Assembly (NCBI GenBank): GCA_035551355.1
Contig: DASZNF010000034.1
Location: 51,194-115,193 of the forward strand
Origin: DATATV01 sp035551355
Lineage (GTDB): Bacteria > Actinomycetota > Actinomycetes > Mycobacteriales > Pseudonocardiaceae
Reading direction: 5' to 3'
Length of the DNA: 64,000 bases
Below the pieces are notes generated by a model that did not search any database, was not told the DNA's origin, and saw nothing but the letters and a program-made list of their open reading frames with translations. How positions within the stretch are numbered: position 1 is the first letter of the stretch; the number at the start of each line of letters is the position of its first letter. The position numbers were made by a program, and so were the translations under genes. Of this stretch, positions 32,656-40,880 are shown one piece after another.

Positions 32656-33414
32656 ATGTGGCGAAACGGCCATTCCGGCGATGCCGTACATCGTGCGCAC
32701 CCGCTGGGCCCGCACCGGGCCCCGCTGGTACCGGTGCGCGGCGAACCGCTCGGCGTTCTGGTCGTGGATCAGGTGCCGCTGTTCCGTGAGGGGCTGGCCC
32801 AGCGGCTGCGCAATCAGCCCGGGCTGAACCTGCTCGGCTCGATCGGCCATCCGCAGGGCGCCGTGGAACTGTGCGAACGGGTGCGGCCGGACGTGGTCGT
32901 GGTGGACGCGGTGCTGGATCCGCACGCGCACCTGGTCAACCTGCTGGCCCGCGGCAATGCCGGGCTGACCGCGCTGATGCTGGTCCGGGAGCCCTACCGG
33001 CATGCCAGGTTCGTGTCCGCGATGCAGGCCGCCGGGGTGCACGGGCTGATCCTGCGCAGCGCGCCCGGTGATCAGGTGACCGAGGCGATCCGGCGGGTGC
33101 ACACCGATCGCCGCTACCTGGGCCCGACCCTGGCCCGGGTGGCCGGCCCGGCCGAACCGGCCCCCCCGCCCGGCCCGCGGGCCCGGCGACTGTCCAACCG
33201 GGAGTACCAGGTGCTGCAGCTGGTCGCCGACGGGCTGCCCAACCAGGCCATCGCCGAGTCGTTGTTCGTGTCGGTGGAGACGGTGCGCACGCACATCAAG
33301 AGCGTGTTGCGCAAGCTGGAGGCCCGGGACCGGGCGCACGCGGTGGCCGTGGCGTTTCGCACCGGACTGCTGGCCGCGCAGGACGAACGAGCGCGCATTC
33401 CAGTGGCCCGCTGA
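32656..33414 (+). CDS. NarL/LuxR-family regulator with degenerate receiver domain
   Basis: A 252-residue response-regulator-like protein. The receiver (about 30-150) begins LGVLVVDQVPLFREGLAQRL, so one of the paired acidic residues is Gln. The phosphoacceptor position is kept (PDVVVVDAVLD), but the conserved Lys is replaced (LILRSAPGD). The LuxR HTH (about 178-240) is intact: LSNREYQVLQLVADGLPNQA, then SVETVRTHIKSVLRKL. ATG 32656 follows GGGAGGGG. With its incomplete phosphorylation site it may act independently of phosphorylation or be tuned by the histidine kinase 1.2 kb downstream. It is divergent from the KimA-OB gene and could regulate it. Confidence 0.88.
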   Translation: MWRNGHSGDAVHRAHPLGPHRAPLVPVRGEPLGVLVVDQVPLFREGLAQRLRNQPGLNLLGSIGHPQGAVELCERVRPDVVVVDAVLDPHAHLVNLLARGNAGLTALMLVREPYRHARFVSAMQAAGVHGLILRSAPGDQVTEAIRRVHTDRRYLGPTLARVAGPAEPAPPPGPRARRLSNREYQVLQLVADGLPNQAIAESLFVSVETVRTHIKSVLRKLEARDRAHAVAVAFRTGLLAAQDERARIPVAR

Positions 33415-33433
33415 CCCTGAATCGAATCAGGGT
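33414..33433 (+). terminator. Short hairpin after the first LuxR gene
   Basis: ACCCTGA-ATCGAA-TCAGGGT (7-bp perfect stem) begins at the last base of the TGA stop codon. It is probably a weak terminator. Confidence 0.55.
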
Positions 33434-33514
33434 TCCTGATCTGCCTTTTCGCCTCCCGAAGGTACACTCGCCTGCACAGATGCGCGAGGGGGGTTCGCGC
33501 GAGCGGAGGGAGTG

Positions 33515-34492
33515 ATGGCGGCTCGTCAGGCGGAGCTGTTCGCCGAGTTGGGCGCGATCCTGGGCAGCTCGGGCAGCCGGGAGGACCGCGCCGCGGACAT
33601 CCTCACCACCCTGCACGCCGTCGTGCCCTTCGTCGCCGGTTCGGTGTCCGCCGCTCGCACCGGCTCGCTGGAACATCTCAGCCTGGCCAACGACGGCTAC
33701 CTGCCCGCGGTCGAGGCCCACCTCAACGACAAGTTCGTCCGCGACGACCCGGCCTACCTGTTCATGCGCCGCAAGGCCGGGCCCCCGATGCGCTGGCGGG
33801 ACGTGCCCGGCTACCAGCACAGCTACTCGGTGCGCGAGGTGTTCGCCCCGGCCGGATTCACCGAGGGCGTCACCGTGTGCCTGCACAACCGGCGCGGTTT
33901 CTACACCGGCAGCCTGCACCTGAGCGTGGACGACCGCCGTCACCCGACCGACACCGCCGTGCGCTTCCTGTCCCACCTTCGGGTGATGCTGGGCGAACTG
34001 ACGGACCTGGGCCTGTGCCCGCCCGAGGTGCTGCCGGCCGAACAGACCGTGGTGCTCACCCCGTCCGGCTACCGCAAACCCGACGCCGTGCCCCCGCTGT
34101 CCGAGCACCTGGCCCGGGAGATCCGCGGCCTGGCCGCGGCCGACGCGCTGTCCTCCTGGTTCTGGTGGCGCTCGCCCGCCGGCGAGGTCCGGCTGGTCAC
34201 CTGCGAACGGATCGGCGAGGAGATCCGGGTCGGCGACATCGCCGCCGAACTCCCGCACGGGCTGTCCGTGCGGGAACTGGAGGTGCTGACCCTGGTCGCG
34301 GCCGGCTGGACCAACATGCAGATCGCGCACCGGCTGTCCATTGCGCCGGGCACCGTGGCCAAGCACGTGGAGCACCTACTGGCCAAGCTCGGCGTCGCCG
34401 GCCGGACCGAGGCCGCGGTGCACGCCACCCGGGCCGGGCTGCTGCTGCACCTGTCCCGGCACCAGGAGAACCCGGACAAGCGCGCGCACTGA
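33515..34492 (+). CDS. LuxR-family regulator with N-terminal sensor-like domain
   Basis: 325 residues with no receiver domain. Residues 1-170 resemble a GAF/autoinducer-type sensor (HAVVPFVAGSVSAARTGSLE, then FAPAGFTEGVTVCLHNRRGF). The C-terminal LuxR HTH is at about 258-320: LSVRELEVLTLVAAGWTNMQ, then APGTVAKHVEHLLAKLGVAG. I use ATG 33515 because GGAGGG lies 5 nt upstream; an adjacent GTG at 33512 is too close to it. It follows a NarL-type regulator and precedes a sensor kinase, forming a same-strand regulatory island. The ligand and targets are unknown. Confidence 0.88.
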   Translation: MAARQAELFAELGAILGSSGSREDRAADILTTLHAVVPFVAGSVSAARTGSLEHLSLANDGYLPAVEAHLNDKFVRDDPAYLFMRRKAGPPMRWRDVPGYQHSYSVREVFAPAGFTEGVTVCLHNRRGFYTGSLHLSVDDRRHPTDTAVRFLSHLRVMLGELTDLGLCPPEVLPAEQTVVLTPSGYRKPDAVPPLSEHLAREIRGLAAADALSSWFWWRSPAGEVRLVTCERIGEEIRVGDIAAELPHGLSVRELEVLTLVAAGWTNMQIAHRLSIAPGTVAKHVEHLLAKLGVAGRTEAAVHATRAGLLLHLSRHQENPDKRAH

Positions 34493-34605
34493 ACGGACGC
34501 GCCCGGAGCCCCGGACGAGCACGGTCGTACTTATCCCGGCCGACGCGGTCCCATGCGACCGGTCGAACTGACAGGATGGCTGCGCCACGGATACGGGGAG
34601 TTGCG

Positions 34606-35955
34606 ATGAGCGGCACGGACACGACCGGGAAACCCTCCCGCGCCCGCGGCTTGCTGACCTCCCTGATGCGCAGCGGCGCCAGCGTCATCGCCGACGTGCC
34701 CCAGGAGTTGCACGAGCAGTTCGTCGACCCCACCCCGCAGCCCGGCTGGCGACGCATCTCGCAGATGTCCAGCTCCGGCGCGCGACCCGCGACCGATGCG
34801 CTGCTGGCCCGGGCCACCCGGTACGTGGTGCTGGTGCCGTTGATCTTCCGGGTGTTCACCGTGCCCATGCGTTTGCTGTCCTACCTGGCGGCCAACGGCG
34901 GCAACCACGCCTGGCCGGTGATCACCGTGGTCGCGCTGTCCGTGCTGGTCAACCTGGCCTCGGCCGCGTGGGTGCTGCGGGTGCCCGGCATCCGGGGCTC
35001 GTGGTCGCGGCTGCTGCTGCTCGGCGACGCGGTGCTGGCCGTGGCCCTCAACCTGTTCGTCGCGTTCACCGTGCCCGACCCGCAGTTCGTCGACGCCGCG
35101 CCGGTGACCTGGATGTACCTGGTCGGCACGGTCGCGCTGTGGACCCTGACCTGGGGCATGCCGGCCGGGTTCGGGCTGCTTCTGATCAGCGTGCCGATGC
35201 TGCTGGTCGAACGGTTCGCGGCCGGGCACACCGCGTCGGACTGGGCCGGGGGTGCGGCCTGGGCGGGCTTCCTGCTTGGCGAGGTGGCCGCGACGGTCAC
35301 CGCAACGGCCATGCTGCTGATCATCGGCCTTGGCACCCGGCTGACCCTGGGCCTCGGCCTGCACCGGGGCCGGGAGGCCGAGCAGGCCCGCAACCGGCGG
35401 CTGCTGCACGACACCGTGCTGCAGACCCTGGAGGCGATGGCGCTGCCACTGCCCGGCGGGACCACCGACCTGCCCAGCGCCCAGGCCGCGCTGGCCGAAC
35501 TGCGCGGCATCGCCCGGGCCCAGGCCATCGAACTGCGCCGCAGCCTGGACGACGAGGCCGAGGCCGGGCCGGCCGGACTGGGCGAGGACCTGGCCGGGAT
35601 CGCCGCCGAGATGGCCCGGGAGGGGCTGCGCGCGCAACTGGTGTTCAGCGATGTGGACGACGCCTCGCTGTCGGAGAACCGCAGGCTCGCGGTGCGGGAC
35701 GCGGTGCGCGAGGCCATGCGCAACACCATGAAGCACGCCGGCACGGCCGAGGTGGTGCTGCGGGTGGAGCAACGCGAGGGCGGGATCGCGGTGATCGCCC
35801 GCGACCACGGCGATGGCTTCGACACCGACTCCCGGCCGCCCGGCTTCGGCATCAGCCACTCGATCTCGGCCCGGCTGCACGAGGTCGGCGGCTCGGCCAG
35901 CGTCGAGTCCAAGCCCGGACACGGCACCCGGGTCACTCTCTGGGTGCCCTTCTAG
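34606..35955 (+). CDS. Membrane sensor histidine kinase
   Basis: A 449-residue kinase with a soluble N-terminus (1-70), six predicted membrane helices (about 75-245) and a HisKA_3-like dimerisation helix containing RRLLHDTVLQTLEAM (His268). The HATPase domain (about 330-445) carries EAMRNTMKHAG (N box), IARDHGDGFD (G1) and PPGFGISHSI (G2). The layout matches NarX/DesK-type kinases that partner with LuxR-type regulators. ATG 34606 follows GGGGAG. The only nearby receiver protein on this strand is the degenerate regulator at 32656-33414. Another complete NarL-type receiver lies at 41312-41986. Confidence 0.9.
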   Translation: MSGTDTTGKPSRARGLLTSLMRSGASVIADVPQELHEQFVDPTPQPGWRRISQMSSSGARPATDALLARATRYVVLVPLIFRVFTVPMRLLSYLAANGGNHAWPVITVVALSVLVNLASAAWVLRVPGIRGSWSRLLLLGDAVLAVALNLFVAFTVPDPQFVDAAPVTWMYLVGTVALWTLTWGMPAGFGLLLISVPMLLVERFAAGHTASDWAGGAAWAGFLLGEVAATVTATAMLLIIGLGTRLTLGLGLHRGREAEQARNRRLLHDTVLQTLEAMALPLPGGTTDLPSAQAALAELRGIARAQAIELRRSLDDEAEAGPAGLGEDLAGIAAEMAREGLRAQLVFSDVDDASLSENRRLAVRDAVREAMRNTMKHAGTAEVVLRVEQREGGIAVIARDHGDGFDTDSRPPGFGISHSISARLHEVGGSASVESKPGHGTRVTLWVPF

Positions 35956-36014
35956 ACAGCCGGTCTCCGAGAACGGCCAGTCGAGCTGTGCCCGAGCCTG
36001 ACCGTGGTCAAGGC

Positions 36015-36095
36015 CAGCCTTGTCAGCTGCCACTGAGAACCCCCGCCTCCTCAGCCATCTCTGCAAACAACAGCCTTGTCATCCTCAACTGAGAA
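36015..36095. repeat. Direct repeats upstream of the MarR gene
   Basis: CAGCCTTGTCA-N6-ACTGAGAA occurs at 36015-36039 and again at 36071-36095 (same spacing, 56-bp period) between the kinase stop and the MarR promoter. They could be regulator-binding sites or a duplication remnant. Confidence 0.7.
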
Positions 36096-36103
36096 GGCTG
36101 AAT

Positions 36104-36132
36104 TTGCCAATCTGGGTTGAGAAGCTTATCCT
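36104..36132 (+). promoter_or_regulatory. Promoter of the MarR/MFS operon
   Basis: TTGCCA (36104-36109), a 17-bp spacer and TATCCT (36127-36132) place the transcription start at about 36139-36140, the first base of the GTG start codon, so the message is probably leaderless. AGAAG-CTTATC-CTTCT (36120-36135) overlaps the -10 and is an operator candidate. Confidence 0.6.
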
Positions 36133-36139
36133 TCTAAGT

Positions 36140-36586
36140 GTGAGCACAGGAGCGACCAAGACCGTCACCCACGAGACCGCGACCCGGCTGCGCATCGGCA
36201 TCGGCGCGTTCAAGCGACGCGTCCAGGAGGCGATGTCCGAGGGCGAGCTGACCGGGCCGCAGCTGACCGCCCTGTCCCGCCTGGACCGGCAGGGTCCGGC
36301 CACCACGGCCGAGCTGGCCCGGCAGGTGCAGATCACTCCGCAGGCCATGGGGGCCACGGTCGGCGGTCTGGAGCGGATGGGCCTGGTCCGGCGCACCGCC
36401 GATCTCAACGACGGCCGCCGCGCGATCCTCACTCTCACTGAGGCCGGCCGCGAGGCGATCCAGTCCGGCCGCAGCGCTCTGGTCGACAAGCTGGCCAACG
36501 CGCTGGCCGAATCCTTCACCGCCGACGAGATCGCCACGCTCGACGCGGCCGCCCCCCTGATCGAACGCCTGGCCGGCCTGCTGTGA
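36140..36586 (+). CDS. MarR-family transcriptional regulator
   Basis: A 148-residue winged-helix regulator. The core is LTALSRLDRQGPATTAELAR, QVQITPQAMGATVGGLERMG and the wing LVRRTADLNDGRRAILTLTE (about 40-110), with helical dimer arms at both ends. GTG 36140 is preferred. It has no ribosome-binding site, which fits the leaderless promoter ending directly at it. The stop is followed 38 bp later by an MFS exporter gene on the same strand, so the pair resembles the usual MarR-repressed efflux operon. Its last codons are repeated past the stop (36566-36608). Confidence 0.9.
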   Translation: MSTGATKTVTHETATRLRIGIGAFKRRVQEAMSEGELTGPQLTALSRLDRQGPATTAELARQVQITPQAMGATVGGLERMGLVRRTADLNDGRRAILTLTEAGREAIQSGRSALVDKLANALAESFTADEIATLDAAAPLIERLAGLL

Positions 36587-36608
36587 CAACGCCGGGCCGG
36601 CCTGCTGT
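36566..36608. repeat. Duplication of the MarR gene 3' end
   Basis: CGCCTGGCCGGCCTGCTGT (36566-36584, last codons plus the first base of the stop) recurs with one mismatch at 36590-36608, a 24-bp period. Confidence 0.75.
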
Positions 36609-36624
36609 CCCGTAGAGGAGATCA

Positions 36625-38073
36625 GTGACCAACTCCGATTCATCCGAGCCATCCACCACCGACCAGCAGCGCGCCACGGCCCAGGTGGCCGGCCGCGCGT
36701 TTCCCTGGCGGTTCAACACCCCGCTGTTCCTCGGCTCGGCCCTCAACCCGGTCAACAGCTCGCTGATCGCCACCGCGCTGGTGCCGATCGCCGACGGGCT
36801 GCACGTCCCGGTCGGCCAGACCGCTGTCCTGGTCACCGCCCTGTACCTGGCCAGTGCCATCGCCCAGCCCACCGCGGGCAAGGCGGCCCAGGTGTTCGGC
36901 CCGCGCCGGGTGTTCCTGACCGGGATCGTGCTGGTCGGCCTTGGCGGGCTCGTCGGCGGTTTCGCCCAGGACATGCTCACCCTGCTGCTGTCCCGGGTGC
37001 TGATCGGCCTCGGCACCTCCTGCGCCTATCCGACCGCGATGGTGCTGGTGCGCGGCCGGGCCATGGCCGCGGGCCTGGCCGAACCGCCCGGCCGGGTGCT
37101 GGGCGGCCTGCAGATCGCGGGTGCCGCGACCGGGTCGCTGGGCCTGCCGGTCGGCGGACTGCTGGTCGGTGCGCTGAGCTGGCGCTCGGTGTTCTTCGCC
37201 AACGTGCCGGTCGCGCTCATAGTGCTGGCCGCGACCCTGCTCTGGATTCCCCGGGACGCTCCGTTCGACCGCACCAGGACCGCCCGGCAGGTGGCCGCCG
37301 ACCTGGACGTGCCGGGCATCCTCGGGTTCGCCGCGGGCATGGTCGCGCTGCTGCTGTTCCTCTACGACCTGCCCACCGCGCACTGGTACCTGCTGGGCGT
37401 CACCGTGGTGATGGGCGCCGCCCTGGTCGCCTGGGAACTGCGCGCCGCCACGCCGTTCCTGGACGTCCGCCTGCTGGCCAGGAACAAGGCGCTGACCCGC
37501 ACCTACCTGCGCTTCGGCCTGGTCCTGCTGTGCGTCTACGTGGTGCTCTACGGCCTGACCCAGTGGGTCGAGGCGGTGCGCGGGCTGTCCGAGACCGCGT
37601 CCGGCCTGCTGTTGCTGCCCATGACCGCGGTGTCCGCGGTGGTCATCTCGCCGGTGTCCCGCCGCAACCTGGTGCGCTCACCGCTGATCGTGGCCGCGCT
37701 GACCTGTGGCGTGGCCTCGGCCGGGGTGCTGCTGCTGAGCTCGTCGAGCTGGATCGGCCTGCTGATCGCGATCACCGTGGTCTTCGGCGTCGCGATGGGC
37801 GCGGTGGCGGCGGGCAGCCAGACCGCGCTGTACGGGCAGGCGCCGGAGGAGCAGCTGGGCACCGCGTCGGGTCTGCTGCGCACCTTCGGCTACCTCGGTT
37901 CGATCGGCTCCTCGGCCATCACCGGCATCGTGTTCCACACCCAGGTCACCGACCACGGCCTGCACCTGATCGGCTGGATCATGGTCGGCGTGAGCGTGGT
38001 GCTGATCCTGATGACCGTCGCCGACCGCACCCTGCGGACCAAGCAGGGCCAGGCTCAGGCGACCACCCCGTAG
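36625..38073 (+). CDS. MFS efflux transporter
   Basis: A 482-residue MFS protein with 12-14 helices. The first helix motif ALNPVNSSLIATALVPIADG resembles DHA2/DHA1 drug exporters, with LASAIAQPTAGKAAQVFGPRRVF as motif A. GTG 36625 follows AGAGGAG. It is the second gene of the MarR operon, so probable export of the MarR ligand. The gene ends by overlapping the convergent XRE/TPR gene by 19 bp (38055-38073), so the two transcripts share antisense 3' ends. Confidence 0.9.
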   Translation: MTNSDSSEPSTTDQQRATAQVAGRAFPWRFNTPLFLGSALNPVNSSLIATALVPIADGLHVPVGQTAVLVTALYLASAIAQPTAGKAAQVFGPRRVFLTGIVLVGLGGLVGGFAQDMLTLLLSRVLIGLGTSCAYPTAMVLVRGRAMAAGLAEPPGRVLGGLQIAGAATGSLGLPVGGLLVGALSWRSVFFANVPVALIVLAATLLWIPRDAPFDRTRTARQVAADLDVPGILGFAAGMVALLLFLYDLPTAHWYLLGVTVVMGAALVAWELRAATPFLDVRLLARNKALTRTYLRFGLVLLCVYVVLYGLTQWVEAVRGLSETASGLLLLPMTAVSAVVISPVSRRNLVRSPLIVAALTCGVASAGVLLLSSSSWIGLLIAITVVFGVAMGAVAAGSQTALYGQAPEEQLGTASGLLRTFGYLGSIGSSAITGIVFHTQVTDHGLHLIGWIMVGVSVVLILMTVADRTLRTKQGQAQATTP

Positions 38074-39272
38074 TGCTCGGCCAGTTCGGCGAACTCCTCG
38101 TTGCGCCGGCGCGGGGCCCGGTCCACGATCTCCCGCATCACCGCCGCGCCCAGCGGCTGGTAGCGGACCCAGTCCGGGGCGATGGACTTCGCCTCGGCCA
38201 GCTGGGCCACCCCGCGCCGTTCCTGGTGCAGTTCCACCGAGGCCGCGGCCAGGTGGATGCGGTGCCCGGCGGCCCAGAACGCGGGCACCGGGCCGTTGGC
38301 CACCGGCACCGAGTCGGCCAGTCGCAGCGCCCGTTCCGGGTCGCCCATCCGCACGGCCAGCTCCACCGCCTGGATGCCGGCCACGTGCGGGCCGAAGATG
38401 GCCGCCTCGGTCGCCTCGTCCCGGCCGGACCGCACCGCGGCCGCCTGGGCCACCCGCAACAGTTCGTCCGCGCGCTCGCCGCGCTCGCCGCGCAGGGCCG
38501 CGGAAGCCGCGTTGAACAACAGGTTTCCGAAGACGCCGAGCGCACGACTGTCCCGATCGGACATTCGCGGTTCGACCCGTTCGGCGGTACGCACGGCCAC
38601 CCGTTCGGCCTCGGTGGTCCGGCCCTGCCGGATCAGCACCCACACCAGGTAACGGGTGGACGCGGCCACGCCGATCTCCACGTCGTTGGACTGCCGGGCC
38701 GCGCCGACCGCCCGCTCGGCCGCGGTGAAGGCGAGATCGTCCAATCCGAACCGGCCGGCGGTGCCCGCGCCCAACCGATACGCGCCGGACAACACCGAGT
38801 AAGCCCGGGACCGGACCTCGCCTGCTGATCCATGAATCAATCGGCGAGTATCGGTCAGCAGAGTTGGCAAGGTGTGCAACAACTCCGAATGACGACCGTC
38901 TATATAGGCCCGCCACGCGTAGGTGAGAGTGTTCCGTAACTCATTTGGCCCAACGGTTTCGGCCGATTCAGCGAAATCCGCCAAACCGGGGATCTCGGCG
39001 GACACGGTGAGTGCCCTGCGCAGGTCCACCACATCGTCACTGGCCGGTTCGGTCGGCGGCGGCAACACGCCGAGCAGTGAGGATGGCTCCACGCCCAGGG
39101 CGCGGGCCAGCTTGTTCAACGTCGATGCCCGGGTGGTCTGGCGCTCGCCGCGCTCGATCCTGGCCACCGTGTCGACGGCGACACCCGCCGATTCGGCCAG
39201 TTCCTCCTGGGAAAGGTTGCGTGCCTTCCTGAATCGGCCGAGATTCTCGCCGAGTCCCCATGTAACCGGCAT
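38055..39272 (-). CDS. XRE HTH regulator with TPR-like repeat domain
   Basis: 405 residues. The N-terminal HTH_3 is GENLGRFRKARNLSQEELAE, then AGVAVDTVARIERGERQTTR (about 8-65). A long all-helical C-terminus (about 90-400) has degenerate TPR-like repeats. The layout is shared by actinobacterial regulators that sense peptides or proteins, as in the Rgg/PlcR-like superfamily. No peptide gene is recognisable next to it. The ATG is at 39270-39272 and the gene is divergent from the WXG100-associated module across 341 bp. It overlaps the MFS gene at its 3' end. Targets are unknown; the divergent neighbour is the obvious candidate. Confidence 0.88.
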   Translation of the reverse strand: MPVTWGLGENLGRFRKARNLSQEELAESAGVAVDTVARIERGERQTTRASTLNKLARALGVEPSSLLGVLPPPTEPASDDVVDLRRALTVSAEIPGLADFAESAETVGPNELRNTLTYAWRAYIDGRHSELLHTLPTLLTDTRRLIHGSAGEVRSRAYSVLSGAYRLGAGTAGRFGLDDLAFTAAERAVGAARQSNDVEIGVAASTRYLVWVLIRQGRTTEAERVAVRTAERVEPRMSDRDSRALGVFGNLLFNAASAALRGERGERADELLRVAQAAAVRSGRDEATEAAIFGPHVAGIQAVELAVRMGDPERALRLADSVPVANGPVPAFWAAGHRIHLAAASVELHQERRGVAQLAEAKSIAPDWVRYQPLGAAVMREIVDRAPRRRNEEFAELAEHYGVVA

Positions 39273-39613
39273 AGCGACCCCAATTCATCGGTTTGCCACG
39301 AGCTCATGCTAGCTTGTGCAACAACGCCGAGAAGTAAAATTCCCGGCGCAGCGAATTTCCCTGCCCCCCAGGCAGGGATACCGGGCATCCGCCAATGCGA
39401 ACGGGGCAGTCGCGCGCTGGCATCGGTTCCCTTGGCGGAACACCATCGAGGCAGCGGGCCGGCTCGGCAGACGTTCTCCCGTTCCTACCGGTCGTCGAGT
39501 CGGTTCGCCCTGACGCGGAGCGCGGGCGAGGTCTCCACGCGAGCGATCTCGACACCCGGTGGTGGGTAGTTCTGCCGTCCAGACGAAACGGACGCCGACC
39601 TACTCTGTGCGCC
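39273..39613. other. 341-bp divergent spacer without a supported gene
   Basis: This spacer separates the XRE/TPR gene from the WXG100-type module and must hold both promoters. A CCCTGCC-N5-GGCAGGG hairpin lies at 39359-39377. An in-frame extension of the downstream gene to 39395 is open, but its Arg/Ser-rich residues look non-coding. I see no RNA motif. Confidence 0.5.
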
Positions 39614-40336
39614 ATGACCTCCACCGACCCGGTCGGACCCGACCCGATGCGGTCCGCGGTCGGCAACATCGGCGGGATCATCGCCCGCGCCGCCCGTGTG
39701 GTGGTCGATCTGGAGGAGCTGCGCCTTGATCCGGGCGCGTTCGCCGGGATCGGCGGCGACCTGGCCCGCACCGCGGGCGCGCTGCGCGACCGGCAGGCCA
39801 CCGCGTTGCGCGCGGTGCTGACCCGGCTGCTGCACACCGACGCGCTGGCCGGCCGGGTGACCGCGGGCCCGCTGCGCCGCCGTACCGGGGCCGACATCTG
39901 GCCCGACGGGGTGGCCGAGCGGCTGGCCGCGCACGCGGTCGCCGACGCCCCCCGGGCCGGCGGGCGGCCCAACTCGGTGCGCGCCGTGCTGGAGTACCTG
40001 GCGCTGGCCGGACTGGCCGGCAGCAGCGCGGGCGTGCCGACCGAGGACGCGGTGGACTTCGCGGCCTGGCTGGACGAGGACGCCGGACACCAGGTCGCGC
40101 TGGGCCTGATCGGGGTGTTCCGGGGGGCGGTGCGCGAGCTGGCCGAGGTGCCGGGCGGGGTGCACGACGGGGACGTGGTGCTGATCGAGCCCGGCCCGGA
40201 CGCCCGCACCCGGCGCACCACGCTGGGCATCGCGGCGAGCGGCCGGCTGTACAACAACGGCCAGTTGTACCTGGATTTCGGCAGTTCGGCCTGGTTGCGG
40301 CTGTACCGCCCGATCGGCGGCCGGGCCGGTGATTGA
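39614..40336 (+). CDS. Hypothetical protein of a WXG100-associated module
   Basis: 240 residues, mostly helical N-terminal half (GNIGGIIARAARVVVDLEEL, then LRDRQATALRAVLTRLLHTD) and a mixed C-terminal half ending GRLYNNGQLYLDFGSSAWLRLY. There is no signal peptide or membrane helix. It is the first of three overlapping genes; the next begins 8 bp before its stop, and the following ones encode a WXG100-like protein and a YbaB-like protein. This points to an ESX-type substrate or chaperone context, although no EccC ATPase is in the window. The family is not recognised. ATG 39614 is chosen on codon quality; no strong ribosome-binding site is seen. Confidence 0.75.
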   Translation: MTSTDPVGPDPMRSAVGNIGGIIARAARVVVDLEELRLDPGAFAGIGGDLARTAGALRDRQATALRAVLTRLLHTDALAGRVTAGPLRRRTGADIWPDGVAERLAAHAVADAPRAGGRPNSVRAVLEYLALAGLAGSSAGVPTEDAVDFAAWLDEDAGHQVALGLIGVFRGAVRELAEVPGGVHDGDVVLIEPGPDARTRRTTLGIAASGRLYNNGQLYLDFGSSAWLRLYRPIGGRAGD

Positions 40337-40880
40337 GCTGCCCAGCTCCAACGCGATGGACGCGGCCGATCCGGCCGGCGGCCCCGGTGCGCTGCTGCCG
40401 AGCATCCTCACCGGTTCGGGGGAGCGGATCGCCCGGCACGCCAACGCGTTGTTCGGCACCGCGGCCCGGCTCTCGGACCTCTACGACGAGTTCGGCGTGG
40501 GCAAGCAGCGGCTGGACACCCAGTGGTCGGGCCGGACGGCCGAGCAGGCCGGGGCGCAGCTGGCGGACTCGCTGGCCGAGCTGCACCGGATCACCGGCGA
40601 GATCGAGCACGGCGCGGCCCTGCTCACCGTGGCCGGCACCCTGGTGACCGCCGCGCAGGACGCCTACCGGCAGGTGGTGGCCGAGACCAATCCGGTGGTG
40701 GCCGAGTTGCTGGCCGGACCGGTCAGCCGGCCGGCCGCGGTGACCCTGGCCGAGCTGGCTGGTAACGCGCTGGCGGCCCATTTCGGCGCCCTGCAAGGGC
40801 TGTTGACCACGATCGAAGCGGATGCGGCCGGGTTGTCCCGGGACGGGAGCGGTGAGGCGGGCGATGAACGCGGAGACTGA
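40329..40880 (+). CDS. WXG100/ESX-like secreted-type protein
   Basis: 183 residues. A helix-turn-helix hairpin of ESAT-6 type is centred on DTQWSGRTAEQAGAQLADSL (Trp-x-Gly at about residue 60), flanked by long amphipathic helices (IARHANALFGTAARLSDLYD, then LAELHRITGEIEHGAALL). The chain is longer than the canonical 100 residues and continues as helices to an acidic tail. GTG 40329 overlaps the previous stop by 8 bp, and the next gene starts 17 bp before its end, so all three are translationally coupled. WXG100 proteins travel through ESX/type VII systems as helical dimers. No core secretion gene is visible here, so secretion is inferred only. Confidence 0.75.
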   Translation: MIELPSSNAMDAADPAGGPGALLPSILTGSGERIARHANALFGTAARLSDLYDEFGVGKQRLDTQWSGRTAEQAGAQLADSLAELHRITGEIEHGAALLTVAGTLVTAAQDAYRQVVAETNPVVAELLAGPVSRPAAVTLAELAGNALAAHFGALQGLLTTIEADAAGLSRDGSGEAGDERGD

